Shown here piece after piece: positions 6,849 to 16,310 of a stretch of DNA of 35,172 nt. A model generated the notes under the pieces. That model was not told the origin of the DNA. It searched no databases and was given only the letters and a program-made list of their open reading frames with translations. Positions within the stretch are counted from its first letter, which is position 1, and each line of letters begins with the position of its first letter. The stretch is from Spirochaetota bacterium (GTDB lineage: Bacteria > Spirochaetota > UBA4802 > UBA5550). The stretch lies in the NCBI GenBank assembly GCA_009787025.1, contig WRGT01000055.1:1-35172 (forward strand). The letters run 5' to 3'. The translations under genes were made by a program, and so were the position numbers.

Positions 6849-8149
6849 AAGACAATTTAACTCCTGTTGAATTAAGATTTTTACCAAATGAAATATTAAA
6901 TATTGATGATAGAAAAGATATCTATTCGCTTAATTCCGAATTCGCTAAAACTAAGAAGAATATAAATTGGCTGGTAATAATACTTATTTTGATATTTATC
7001 TCTATAATAGTAGTCTTTACAATGCTTTTTAAGCACTATGCAGATAAAAAAGATGAGAATATTAATGTTGATATTTCCGAATTTGATGACGTTAGGCTGA
7101 GGGATATACTTAGCTCATCAAGGATGACAGAGAATAACATCCAGATAAAGAGTAATGAATTGGAAAGTCTTATTATTAAAATGAAGAATCAGATTCTTGA
7201 GATTAATAATACATATCTGGCTAAAGTTAATTCTGTTCTTGATCAAGGGCTGCCTTTTCATGTGACTGATGCAAAGTTATTAGAGTTAAAAAATTCAGAA
7301 CTGAATGAGATCAACAGAGTTAAAGTGCAGTATGAATCCAATCTAAATGCAAAAAGGCAAGAGATAATCAAACTGCAAAAAGCAAAGAGAGAAGAGGAGC
7401 AGAGACTCGCTCGGATGAAAAAGGGAGTAGCTAATATTACCGATGAAGATAAGATATATCAGATGAAGATGAAGAGTCTATATGATGTATCATCAAGCGG
7501 ACTCGCTTCAATGGCTGATTTTTATAATAGATATAATAAATATATAGTTCAAAAATATAACCCTGTTTTTGCGGCAGATGATCTAAAGTCAACTATTGAT
7601 AAAAATAGTAAAAATACCGAAAAGAGAAATTTGAAAGAGTACGATGATATTTTTAGTAAAGAGAACATAATTAGTAAAAAACAATTTAATGATATTAGAG
7701 GGAAGATATCTGATCAAGATAAGCTTATTCAGAGATTGAGCGGTGTTGGATATGAAAATTCCGTGCCGCCTGCTTTAAAGAGCATAGATAATTTATCTGC
7801 TTCCATCATAAACGATTATGAGAATCTTTGGTTTAATCTTACCACAACCGTAAAGAATAAAAACACTCAGATTGAGTATTATAAAAACGCATTAGATGCA
7901 TCTTTAAAAGAACGGCCTGAAAGCGGTTATATAATTTCAGCCGAAAATCCTAATAGAATATTAATACATATAAATAAACTTATAAAAGTGAATGAAGGTG
8001 ATACGGGTTTTGTATTTAGAACTGATGATAAATATATTGGTAAAATCGAGTTTTTTAACACTCTTGATGGTTTAAAAGGGAAGGTAATAGATTTAGCAGA
8101 TACTGAAAAGATTAAGCCATTTGATAGAATATTAATTAAGATTAAGTAG
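6827..8149 (+). CDS. Membrane-anchored coiled-coil protein, unknown function
   Basis: 440 residues. A single strong membrane helix (WLVIILILIFISIIVVFTML, about 42-62) follows a cytoplasmic N-terminus of about 40 residues. The large remainder should lie outside the inner membrane. It contains long charged coiled-coil segments (about 100-215, including RQEIIKLQKAKREEEQRLAR) and a C-terminal beta-rich domain (GDTGFVFRTDDKYIGKIEFF, ending KPFDRILIKIK). I do not recognise the family. The 22-base overlap with the cyclase gene and the seven-base gap to the next gene indicate one operon, so it may work with the cyclase at the envelope. Confidence 0.75.
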   Translation: MANDRKVKDNLTPVELRFLPNEILNIDDRKDIYSLNSEFAKTKKNINWLVIILILIFISIIVVFTMLFKHYADKKDENINVDISEFDDVRLRDILSSSRMTENNIQIKSNELESLIIKMKNQILEINNTYLAKVNSVLDQGLPFHVTDAKLLELKNSELNEINRVKVQYESNLNAKRQEIIKLQKAKREEEQRLARMKKGVANITDEDKIYQMKMKSLYDVSSSGLASMADFYNRYNKYIVQKYNPVFAADDLKSTIDKNSKNTEKRNLKEYDDIFSKENIISKKQFNDIRGKISDQDKLIQRLSGVGYENSVPPALKSIDNLSASIINDYENLWFNLTTTVKNKNTQIEYYKNALDASLKERPESGYIISAENPNRILIHINKLIKVNEGDTGFVFRTDDKYIGKIEFFNTLDGLKGKVIDLADTEKIKPFDRILIKIK

Positions 8150-8156
8150 GAATAAA

Positions 8157-8966
8157 ATGAAGATTAAAAAATTTTATATTTTGCTGTTTCTTTTTGTTTT
8201 AACATCAAGCGCATCGGCATATAATTGGAACTCAGCCGGATTTCAAGAGATTAGCTCAGGGGTTGAGGGTGATGAAAACTATTTAATTTTAAAGGATGGA
8301 AATTCGGTAACAATAAAAATCAGGTATTATGATGACGTCCCAAGAGGCTGGGAGGATAATGTTGTTGAGCTAAATAGAAAATTTACCCGGTGGGAGTATA
8401 TGAAGCCAAGCGCTATCGATTATTTAGTTACAAATAATTCATGTGAGGTTTTAATCAACCCGTCATCTTTTACTTACAATAATAACAATTTTCTCCAATA
8501 TATTCCTGGCGGTATGACATTTATTCTCTATGATTACGGCATCACCTATAATTTTAGAATAACTAAGGATAATCTTTTTGTGCGGCTCAATGATAAATTT
8601 ATAGACGAGGAGTCTCTTTGTAAAAGAATAAAGGAGGCTGTTGATGACCCTATTCTATATCTAAAAAAGAGAGAGCCCGAATATCTTTTGCAAAAATTAA
8701 ATGAAGTAGAAAACGATATTGCTATTCTTAAGATGTATCATGATAGATTGATCAATTCTGTTCTTTACCTTCACAATACTGGGTTTTTCGGTTTTGGCAA
8801 CACGCCGGTAAAGAGTAGTGTTATAAAAAAGGTTGTAGAGTTAAAAGCTAAAGACTCAACATTAAAATTTGATAAGATTAAAGAACAGCTTGAAAAAGAA
8901 AAAATAGATTTTTCAAATAAAGAATTAAAATTGATTCTATATATATTTTATAATGAATTTGATTGA
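8157..8966 (+). CDS. Secreted/periplasmic protein, unknown function
   Basis: 269 residues with a clear signal peptide (MKIKKFYILLFLFVLTSSASA, cleavage after ASA). The mature N-terminal half is beta-rich with many aromatic residues; the C-terminal half is helical and charged (EPEYLLQKLNEVENDIAILK). No family was recognised. An AGGA ribosome-binding site (8148-8151) overlaps the stop of the upstream coiled-coil gene, so translation is probably coupled. Location and co-expression suggest an envelope partner of the preceding membrane protein; this is inference. Confidence 0.75.
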   Translation: MKIKKFYILLFLFVLTSSASAYNWNSAGFQEISSGVEGDENYLILKDGNSVTIKIRYYDDVPRGWEDNVVELNRKFTRWEYMKPSAIDYLVTNNSCEVLINPSSFTYNNNNFLQYIPGGMTFILYDYGITYNFRITKDNLFVRLNDKFIDEESLCKRIKEAVDDPILYLKKREPEYLLQKLNEVENDIAILKMYHDRLINSVLYLHNTGFFGFGNTPVKSSVIKKVVELKAKDSTLKFDKIKEQLEKEKIDFSNKELKLILYIFYNEFD

Positions 8967-8976
8967 AATTTGATTG

Positions 8977-9750
8977 ATGATTATATCAAGCTTTAACTGC
9001 AATTCAATCAGAGCCAGACTGCCTGTTTTAGAGAAATGGATTAAAGAGGTTTCACCTGATGTTTTAGCTCTTCAAGAGACAAAGGTGAGCAATGGAGAAT
9101 TTCCTGAGGATATAATAACATCGCTTGGATATAATTCATTGTTTATGGGTGAAAAGAATTACAATGGTGTGGCTGTTTTATCTAAGAAAAAAATCGGCGA
9201 AGTATATTATGGATTTGACGGCGCCGGAGAGGATGAAGGTTCAAGGCTGATTGCAGTAAAAACAGGAAAGCTTCATATCGTAAATACATATATTCCGCAA
9301 GGTTCATCCCCGGATTCTGATAAATTCCAATATAAATTAGATTGGTTTAAAAGAATAGGTTTATTCTTTGATAAGCGATACAGCAAGGATGATCTCCTTA
9401 TATGGCTTGGAGATTTTAATGTAGCGCCAACCCCTTTAGATGTTCATAATCCTAAAAGATTAATTGGGAGCATAGGATATCACCCTGATGAACATAGAGA
9501 ACTTGCTTTAGTTACGGAGTGGGGATTTACAGACCTCTATAGAAAACTCAATCCGGAAGGAGGTCATTATACATTCTGGGATTATAGAGTTAAAGACGGA
9601 GTTGCAAAAGGACTTGGATGGAGGGTAGATCATATATGGGGAACTTCTGCAGTAGAAAAAAAACTTGTAAGATCATGGATAGATATTAGTCCAAGGCTTA
9701 TGGAAAGACCTTCGGATCATACGCCGATATTAGTTGAGTTAAAGATTTGA
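8977..9750 (+). CDS. xth: Exodeoxyribonuclease III (AP endonuclease)
   Basis: 257 residues, close to E. coli ExoIII (268). All exonuclease/endonuclease/phosphatase motifs are present: N7 in SFNCNSIRA, E34 in LQETK, NTYIPQG, WLGDFNVAP (catalytic Asp and Asn), VDHIWGT, and the terminal SDHTPILVE with the catalytic His. It cleaves DNA 5' to abasic sites and removes 3' blocking groups in base-excision repair. ATG at 8977 is chosen over a TTG immediately before it. No clear ribosome-binding site is visible. Its stop overlaps the next gene. It is a housekeeping gene inside a cluster of envelope proteins. Confidence 0.95.
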   Translation: MIISSFNCNSIRARLPVLEKWIKEVSPDVLALQETKVSNGEFPEDIITSLGYNSLFMGEKNYNGVAVLSKKKIGEVYYGFDGAGEDEGSRLIAVKTGKLHIVNTYIPQGSSPDSDKFQYKLDWFKRIGLFFDKRYSKDDLLIWLGDFNVAPTPLDVHNPKRLIGSIGYHPDEHRELALVTEWGFTDLYRKLNPEGGHYTFWDYRVKDGVAKGLGWRVDHIWGTSAVEKKLVRSWIDISPRLMERPSDHTPILVELKI

Positions 9751-10271
9751 AAAAGATTATTCTATACTCAATTCTGATTTGTGTGTGTTTTAATCCGTAT
9801 GTTTATAGTCAGATAAAAGAACCTGAGAGTCCGTATTCACCTGTTGTTGATAAAGATAACTTCAATGTAAAAGCAGAGGTAACCATACAGGGAAGGGATA
9901 AGCCCATTATCGGTTTTATAGCTCTAAGCTCGGATGTTTTAACAGTCGGAGATAACAGATTTAAGATAAGTGATTTAGCCAGGATAAATATTTTAATGTG
10001 GAAGAGATCGGAAAGAAAATTTAACAGCCATATATTCTATCCTGACCGTTATGAATTGTTGTTTCGCAATAATAAAAGTCAGATAATAAATGGTAATATT
10101 GAATCATTAAACAAAATCAGAGTAGTCGGAAAAAAGGGGTACTGCATATATCTCTATTACTATGACTATTTTAAAAACGGCAAGTGGATTAATAGCGGCA
10201 TCGCGAACTTTGATGCAACATTTACAACTCCTGTAAATGGAAGTGTTATCTCCATTGAATTGATTGAATAA
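9747..10271 (+). CDS. Secreted protein, unknown function
   Basis: 174 residues with an N-terminal signal peptide (KKIILYSILICVCFNPYVYS then Q). The mature part is predicted to be beta-strand rich, with segments such as AEVTIQGRDKPIIGFIALSS and YELLFRNNKSQIINGNIESL. The start is a TTG that overlaps the TGA stop of xth (TTGA), consistent with translational coupling; the signal peptide starting exactly there supports this start. Its 3' end overlaps the convergent hydrolase gene by 26 bases. No family was recognised. Confidence 0.7.
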   Translation: MKKIILYSILICVCFNPYVYSQIKEPESPYSPVVDKDNFNVKAEVTIQGRDKPIIGFIALSSDVLTVGDNRFKISDLARINILMWKRSERKFNSHIFYPDRYELLFRNNKSQIINGNIESLNKIRVVGKKGYCIYLYYYDYFKNGKWINSGIANFDATFTTPVNGSVISIELIE

Positions 10272-11022
10272 ATTCATCTACAGCCCTGTTAAACTCATCG
10301 CTGTTTTCAAAAAATGGGACATGCCCTTCATCATCAAATATTACTAACTTTGAATTTTTAATCTTCCAATGCATCTCTTCCGTTAAATATACGGGTATCA
10401 TCCTGTCAAATTTGTTTGCTATTAGGAGTACAGGTATATCTATACTTTCGAGTTTTTCATTGTAATTAATTTCAGAGCATAAGATTAAATCTCCGCTTAT
10501 TACTTTCTTATGATCTTCGCTGAGATTTTTTTTCGCTGCTAACATAAAGATGCCTGATTTTTTATGAAATATTCTTGGAAAGATTTTGTTAAAGAAGTTA
10601 TCAAAATCGTCAATGGATGAATCAATAAGTTTTTTAGTAATATGGAAATTATAAGATGTTGATACAAGAATAAGAGCCTTTACTTTATTTCTGTTTTTTA
10701 AATAATTTTCAATTGATATTGCGCCGCCCATTGAATGGCCTGCCAAAATGTATGAATTGATTTTTTCCTGCTCAACAACAGCCTCTATGCTTTTATTGTA
10801 CAAGTTAACGGATTGTTCGGTAATATGTGACGACTTGCCATGTCCCGGAAGATCTATTGCAATAGTTTTATTAAATTCGCCGAAGTAATTCAACTGATTA
10901 TGAAAAAAACGCGAATCTCCGGCAAGACCATGTATAAAAATTATAGGGAATCCATTTTCATTACCTTTAACCCTGTAAAAGATATCTATTTTATTGTCTA
11001 TATAATTTATTGTTGCTTTCAT
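10246..11022 (-). CDS. Alpha/beta hydrolase
   Basis: 258 residues, a single alpha/beta-hydrolase fold with no signal peptide. The oxyanion-hole motif HGLAG (31-35), DLPGHGKS (57-64), the nucleophile elbow GHSMGG with Ser97, an acidic residue in NKFDRMIP and the catalytic His in DEGHVPFFE are all present. The substrate cannot be inferred; esterases, C-C hydrolases and haloperoxidase-like enzymes share this pattern. It is a single gene convergent with the secreted-protein gene and divergent from dnaE. Confidence 0.88.
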   Translation of the reverse strand: MKATINYIDNKIDIFYRVKGNENGFPIIFIHGLAGDSRFFHNQLNYFGEFNKTIAIDLPGHGKSSHITEQSVNLYNKSIEAVVEQEKINSYILAGHSMGGAISIENYLKNRNKVKALILVSTSYNFHITKKLIDSSIDDFDNFFNKIFPRIFHKKSGIFMLAAKKNLSEDHKKVISGDLILCSEINYNEKLESIDIPVLLIANKFDRMIPVYLTEEMHWKIKNSKLVIFDDEGHVPFFENSDEFNRAVDEFIQSIQWR

Positions 11023-11107
11023 TTCTATATATTATATTTAGTATTTTAAAATAATACTACATTAGTCAAGATTAAACCCTGCATCAAATTTTTAAATAAT
11101 TTTTTAC

Positions 11108-11137
11108 TTGAAATTATGTCTCCTGTAAAGATAATAT
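11108..11137 (+). promoter_or_regulatory. Weak promoter candidate for dnaE
   Basis: TTGAAA (11108-11113), 18 bases, then TAATAT (11132-11137), in the 208-base gap between the hydrolase and dnaE. It would leave a leader of nearly 90 bases. It is one of several possible AT-rich matches. Confidence 0.25.
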
Positions 11138-11230
11138 CACAATAATAATTAATGTATTGTTTTTTTTGTTTTATTACAGATGTAAAAATCATCCGTTTAA
11201 AACGTTTATTTCCAATTATATTAGGTATAT

Positions 11231-14200
11231 ATGGATTTTGTACATTTACATAACCATACAGATTATTCAATTCTTGACGGGGCTATTACTATAGATAAGC
11301 TTGTTGGTAGGGCAGTTAAATTTAATATGCCGGCAGTTGCAATCACCGACCATGGGAATATGTTTGGAGCCATAGAATTTTATGAAAAGGCCGGTAAAGC
11401 CGGCATTAAGCCTATTATCGGCGAAGAGTTTTATATAGCTCCTGACTCAAGATTTAAAAAAGAATATGTTAAAGGCGGGGATGATGACAACGCTCACCAT
11501 CTCATTGTACTTGCTAAAAACCTCACAGGCTACAAAAATTTGATGAAACTTTCATCAATTGCATATCTTGAAGGGTTCTACTATAAACCGAGAATTGACA
11601 TGGAAGTATTAGAGAAATATTCAGAAGGACTTATTGTGTCGTCGGCATGTATTGCAGGTGAAATTCCACGCCATATATTACGGGGGAGATTAAAAGAAGC
11701 AAGAACGTTAGCAGGTCATTATAATGAGCTATTTGGGTCAGGAAATTTTTATCTTGAGCTGCAGTACCATGGCATTAAACAGCAAAAAACAGCGAACAGT
11801 GAACTGATAAAGATGTCGGCGGAATTAAATATACCGCTTATTGCAACAAACGATGCCCACTATATTGATAAAGATGATGCCTATTCTCATGAAGTCTTGC
11901 TTTGTGTACAAACGGGAAAGACTATGAAAGATGAGAATAGAATGAAATTTGCCACAGACCAATTTTATTTTAAGAGTCTTGATGAAATGAGAAGTATCTT
12001 TTCAGATTACCCGGAAGCGCTTTCTAACACATGTAAGATCGCGGATATGATAGATCTAAAACTTGATCTTGGGAAAGCTATACTTCCGAATTTTGAAGTA
12101 CCTGACGGATTTGATTTGGATTCATATTTACGCCATTTAGTTAATGAAGGCGCGCAGAAAATTTACGGATCCAATATGCCAAAGACAGTTCCCGACAGGA
12201 TAAATTATGAACTCTCGGTAATAACAAAAATGAAATTCTCAGGTTACTTTTTGATCGTATGGGATTTTATTAAATATGCCAGATCAATAAATATCCCCGT
12301 AGGTCCGGGCAGGGGATCAGCTGCAGGATCAATAGTCTCTTACTGTCTTGGTATTACCTCTCTTGATCCGCTGAAGTATAATCTGCTCTTTGAGAGATTC
12401 TTAAATCCCGACAGAAATGAAATGCCGGATATGGATCTTGATTTTTGCGCTGACAGGCGTGAAGAGGTAATAGAATATGTAAGAAAAAAATACGGCGAAG
12501 ATCATGTAAGCCAGATAATTACCATAAATAAGATGAAGGCTAAAGCCGTTGTGAAAGACGTTGCCCGGGCGCTCGATATATCATTTGCAGAAGCAAATGC
12601 CATAAGCAAATTCATTGATGGGGAATCGTTAAAAAAATCCATTGAATCATCTAATGAACTTAAAAAGGAATTAGAAAAGGAAGAGGGAGGGAAATTATTT
12701 GATATATCTTTAAGGTTAGAGGGACTGGCAAGATCTGCAGGCAAACATGCGGCAGGCGTTGTTATCTCAAAAGGGCCTCTGACGGACTATGTCCCGCTGT
12801 ACAAGGATAAGGATGGCAGTATATCCTCTCAATATGATAAGCATACATTGGAAAAGGCAGGTCTTGTCAAGATGGATTTTCTTGGACTCAGAAACCTGAC
12901 TATAATTGATAAATGTATTAAACTTATAAAGGCGACAACCGGCGATGTAATGGATATAGATAATGTTCCCCTTGACGATAAGGAGACATACAGGCTGCTT
13001 CAGAATGTTGATACAAACGGCGTATTTCAGCTTGAAAGTTCGGGTATGAAGAATATTCTCAGGAGATTTGGTCCTAAAGAATTTGAGGATATTATAGCTA
13101 TTGAGGCATTGTATAGACCCGGACCTATAGAGTCAGGCATGATTGATGATTTCATCGAGAGAAAAAAGAAACCTGCTTTAGTAAAATATCTGCATCCATC
13201 GCTTGAACCTGTTCTCAAAGAGACGCTTGGCGTTGTCGTATATCAGGAACAGGTAATGCTCATTTCTCAGGTAATCGGAGGTTTTACGCTTCCTGAGGCT
13301 GATAAGCTCAGAAAGGCAATGGGTAAAAAAGAGATGGAGATTATAGATAATCTTGAAACAAAATTTTTAGACGGCGCTGAAAAAAATAAAATAGATGAGA
13401 AGATTGCAATAGAGTTGTATGATATGATAAAGAAGTTTGGCAAATATGGATTTAATAAATCGCACTCTGCAGCATACGCATTAGTAACTTACCAAACAGC
13501 TTATTTAAAAGCTCACTATAGATTGCAGTATATGGCAGCGCTGCTTTCTGCTGCATTAGATAAACAGGAGGACGTAGTACAATACGTTAATGATGCAAGA
13601 GAGCATGGGATTAAGGTTCTGCCGCCCTCTATTAATAATAGCTATTATGATTTTTCAATAGAAGGGAAAAACTTGAGATTTGGTTTTGGAGCGATTAAGG
13701 GACTTGGAGAAAAAGCCATTGAGAATATTATTGATATAAGAAAGAGGCTGGGGGGATTTAGAACTCTTAAAGAGTTTTTTGAAAATATTGATTTGTCAAT
13801 TATAAATAAGGGGGTATTAGAGGCTTTAATAAAATCCGGATCGTTTGATGAAATACATGGGAATCGTGCGCAGTTGTTTAAGTCGGTTGATTATATTATT
13901 GATTTTGCACGGAAATCTCAGCAGGATATTGAATCCGGGCAGGGCGACCTTTTCGGCTCTGATATATCTTCCGGCAACAGTATGAGCCGGTTAGACCTGC
14001 CGTCCGAACCTGAATGGGAAGGTAAAGTAAAATTGAACTTTGAAAAAGAGGCGCTTGGATTATATGTTTCAGGACACCCGCTTGCAAAATTTGAAAAAGA
14101 GATAAATTCATTCCCTTCATACACACTTTCTGAGATATGTAAAGATAACAGCTCTAATGAAATCTCTGTTGTAGGAATAATAAGCAATATAACAACAAAG

Positions 14201-14671
14201 GTGTCTCAAAAAAACGGTAAGATATATGCAGCCGGTCTGTTTGAAGACCTTGAGGCTTCCGTAGAGATTTTAATTTTTTCTAATGTCTTTGAAAAATTCA
14301 AATCTCTCATCTACAGCAATGAACCTGTCATGGTTACAGGGAGGGTTGAGATGGACGGCGACAGACCTAAAAAAATAATACCAAGCAGCCTTAAATCTAT
14401 AAAAGATGTAAGACGGAATGCCGCATCTGCAATTCATATTAAATTAGATCCGCTTAATATTGATGACGATGTAGTTGTCAAGATGAAAGAGGTAATTGAA
14501 AAACATAAGGGTGATTGTCCTGTCTATTTTCATGTTAAGGATCAGAATGAAACAACGACTATTAAGGCTCACTCGACATTTAATATATTTCCATCTGACG
14601 ATTTTATTAATGACATAAGTCAATTAGTTGGATTTGATTCTGTCAGATATTCATTTGTGCAGTATAATTGA
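11231..14671 (+). CDS. dnaE: DNA polymerase III alpha subunit
   Basis: 1146 residues, the usual DnaE length. The N-terminal PHP domain has VHLHNHTDYSILDG and AITDHGNMFGAIEFY. The C-family polymerase core carries GPGRGSAAGS (about 358-367) and PDMDLDFC (about 399-406) with catalytic Asp residues, followed by RSAGKHAAGVVIS and the finger region. Near the C-terminus there is a helix-hairpin-helix region and an OB fold (ISVVGIISNITTKVSQKNGK). It is the replicative polymerase of the DnaE type (no PolC-style exonuclease insertion). ATG at 11231 directly precedes the PHP motif; no strong ribosome-binding site is visible. Confidence 0.97.
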   Translation: MDFVHLHNHTDYSILDGAITIDKLVGRAVKFNMPAVAITDHGNMFGAIEFYEKAGKAGIKPIIGEEFYIAPDSRFKKEYVKGGDDDNAHHLIVLAKNLTGYKNLMKLSSIAYLEGFYYKPRIDMEVLEKYSEGLIVSSACIAGEIPRHILRGRLKEARTLAGHYNELFGSGNFYLELQYHGIKQQKTANSELIKMSAELNIPLIATNDAHYIDKDDAYSHEVLLCVQTGKTMKDENRMKFATDQFYFKSLDEMRSIFSDYPEALSNTCKIADMIDLKLDLGKAILPNFEVPDGFDLDSYLRHLVNEGAQKIYGSNMPKTVPDRINYELSVITKMKFSGYFLIVWDFIKYARSINIPVGPGRGSAAGSIVSYCLGITSLDPLKYNLLFERFLNPDRNEMPDMDLDFCADRREEVIEYVRKKYGEDHVSQIITINKMKAKAVVKDVARALDISFAEANAISKFIDGESLKKSIESSNELKKELEKEEGGKLFDISLRLEGLARSAGKHAAGVVISKGPLTDYVPLYKDKDGSISSQYDKHTLEKAGLVKMDFLGLRNLTIIDKCIKLIKATTGDVMDIDNVPLDDKETYRLLQNVDTNGVFQLESSGMKNILRRFGPKEFEDIIAIEALYRPGPIESGMIDDFIERKKKPALVKYLHPSLEPVLKETLGVVVYQEQVMLISQVIGGFTLPEADKLRKAMGKKEMEIIDNLETKFLDGAEKNKIDEKIAIELYDMIKKFGKYGFNKSHSAAYALVTYQTAYLKAHYRLQYMAALLSAALDKQEDVVQYVNDAREHGIKVLPPSINNSYYDFSIEGKNLRFGFGAIKGLGEKAIENIIDIRKRLGGFRTLKEFFENIDLSIINKGVLEALIKSGSFDEIHGNRAQLFKSVDYIIDFARKSQQDIESGQGDLFGSDISSGNSMSRLDLPSEPEWEGKVKLNFEKEALGLYVSGHPLAKFEKEINSFPSYTLSEICKDNSSNEISVVGIISNITTKVSQKNGKIYAAGLFEDLEASVEILIFSNVFEKFKSLIYSNEPVMVTGRVEMDGDRPKKIIPSSLKSIKDVRRNAASAIHIKLDPLNIDDDVVVKMKEVIEKHKGDCPVYFHVKDQNETTTIKAHSTFNIFPSDDFINDISQLVGFDSVRYSFVQYN

Positions 14672-14772
14672 TAGATTTGCAATTATTATTTGTATTCACG
14701 CCATATCATATACTATAAAATAGTTGAAAAATATTGGAAGTAATATATAATGTAAAATCATGGAGGAGTAAT

Positions 14773-14973
14773 ATGAAAACCTTAGTAATTGATAGGAAAA
14801 TATTGCCTGAACCAATATTTTCCTATATTCAATCTGAAAAAATAAGAGTTTTTGAAGAAAATGGAAATGTGATATTATCCCCCATTAAAAATAATCCGGA
14901 TGTCAATGAATTATTCGGAATGTTTGATGATGGGAAATTATCTTCGAGTGATTTTATAAAGCAAAAATCCTGA
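14773..14973 (+). CDS. Antitoxin-like small protein, orphan
   Basis: 66 residues: a DNA-binding-like N-terminus (MKTLVIDRKILPEPIFSYI), a beta segment (KIRVFEENGNVILSPI) and a short C-terminal tail ending in GKLSSSDFIKQKS. The layout matches small antitoxins seen beside PIN-domain or similar toxins, in which 'LPEP' near the start is followed by '...V-x-L-x-P' and a '...S-x-D-x-F' tail that contacts the toxin. The ATG at 14773 has a strong GGAGGAG ribosome-binding site seven bases upstream. No toxin gene follows: the next gene, 56 bases downstream, is an unrelated protein on the other strand. Either the toxin was lost or this is a stand-alone regulator. Confidence 0.65.
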   Translation: MKTLVIDRKILPEPIFSYIQSEKIRVFEENGNVILSPIKNNPDVNELFGMFDDGKLSSSDFIKQKS

Positions 14974-15029
14974 CTAATCTGCGCCGTCTGTGTGCCTTTT
15001 ATTTATATGCGCTCCTTGTTTCTGATAGA

Positions 15030-16085
15030 TTAAGAATTAGCAATTATAATGTTTTTCTGTATCATAGTAAATCCGGCTGCTTTTTGTATCTCCTTGTATG
15101 TTGTCATAGGGATTTTAATTCTAATATCCTTGTATGAATGAAGCTCTTTTGACAGCAATTGCGCAATTGTAGTCGGTATAGTTGAATCTATTTCGCTATC
15201 TTTAGGTATATTGATAATGATTGAGTTCTCCTTCTTAAAGTCAAAATCATTTTCAAATTCTCTCCTCATTAACTCCAGCAATCTTTTAATTACGTCAAGG
15301 CGTGTATAACTTGTGAAATTTCCTGAAATGTATATTTCTTTTTCCGATAAATTTAGATTTTCATCATATTCAATCGGAGCTTCACTGTTTTTATAAAGCA
15401 TGTTTCCTAAACGTATTATTACATCAGCGGCTTGCGCAACGGAAGTCTTTGGTCCGATAGATTGGTCTTTTTTTTCAGATTGTTTATTTAATGAAAGGTC
15501 TTTTGATTTAACCATATTACTAAAGAGTATAAGTTCAGATTTAATTAGCGAAGGGTCTTTTTCCGCATTTAGGAACAGCATATTGAAATTATTCAAAAAT
15601 TTTTTTTGATCGGTCATATAATTATTAATTATTTTATTAATCCTTTCATCATTTGTTTTTAATATACCCAGTATATTTTGGGGTTTTGCATAAGTGGGAT
15701 TTAGACGTTCATAATTTTTTTTATCAATAAGAATCAGCATATTGCATGAAATATCTTCAAACTCTTTACTCTCCATAATAAGAATATATGACAGTAAAAA
15801 TGTTTTAAGGATTTTAGTCCTCTCTTCATTCTTCTCCGGATTTAGGTTTATAAGCATATCAATTATAATAAACGGCGAGCCGTAATTTTTAATAAAAGAT
15901 AAAATCTCTTTTCTGATAAAAGATAAGTTGCCATCTTCATTTATTTTATTTTTCAGAGCCTCAAGGGTCGAGAGAGGGCTGTCTCCTTCATATTTTTCTA
16001 TTTTCACTGTTTTAAGCGTATCTAAAAATAACGGTAGAAGATTTGCATACTCTGTTAGAATCAATGATTTATTTGTAGTCTGCAT
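15030..16085 (-). CDS. Hypothetical protein, mostly helical
   Basis: 351 residues, no signal peptide or membrane helix. The first two thirds are helical with Leu/Ile-rich repeats (LLPLFLDTLKTVKIEKYEGD, SFIKNYGSPFIIIDMLINL). The C-terminal part is alpha/beta (EKEIYISGNFTSYTRLDVIK, KENSIIINIPKDSEID, HSYKDIRIKIPMTTYKEIQK). I do not recognise the family. A TTG 12 bases upstream (16097) is an alternative start; ATG 16085 is preferred, with a poor ribosome-binding site. It is divergent from panC across a 225-base AT-rich gap in which only a TATAAT at 16253-16258 stands out. Confidence 0.65.
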   Translation of the reverse strand: MQTTNKSLILTEYANLLPLFLDTLKTVKIEKYEGDSPLSTLEALKNKINEDGNLSFIRKEILSFIKNYGSPFIIIDMLINLNPEKNEERTKILKTFLLSYILIMESKEFEDISCNMLILIDKKNYERLNPTYAKPQNILGILKTNDERINKIINNYMTDQKKFLNNFNMLFLNAEKDPSLIKSELILFSNMVKSKDLSLNKQSEKKDQSIGPKTSVAQAADVIIRLGNMLYKNSEAPIEYDENLNLSEKEIYISGNFTSYTRLDVIKRLLELMRREFENDFDFKKENSIIINIPKDSEIDSTIPTTIAQLLSKELHSYKDIRIKIPMTTYKEIQKAAGFTMIQKNIIIANS

Positions 16086-16310
16086 ATTCTTTAACAACTC
16101 TTAAAATTATTAAATATTTTATATACATTTTTTAATTTAAATATTGCGAATATTATAATAGATATTCCATATTACTGCCGAATTGTTACAATAAACAATA
16201 TTTAATTATATAAACAATCATTTTTTCATTTATTTCTAAAAATATCTTGAATTATAATTTTAAATAACAAAATAGTTAACGAATTTAATTATTTCTTTAT
16301 GAGTGAAGAT

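Noticed and set aside
11046-11270. Minus-strand frame before dnaE
   Set aside because: It overlaps the dnaE start, has no ribosome-binding site and an unstructured AT-rich composition.
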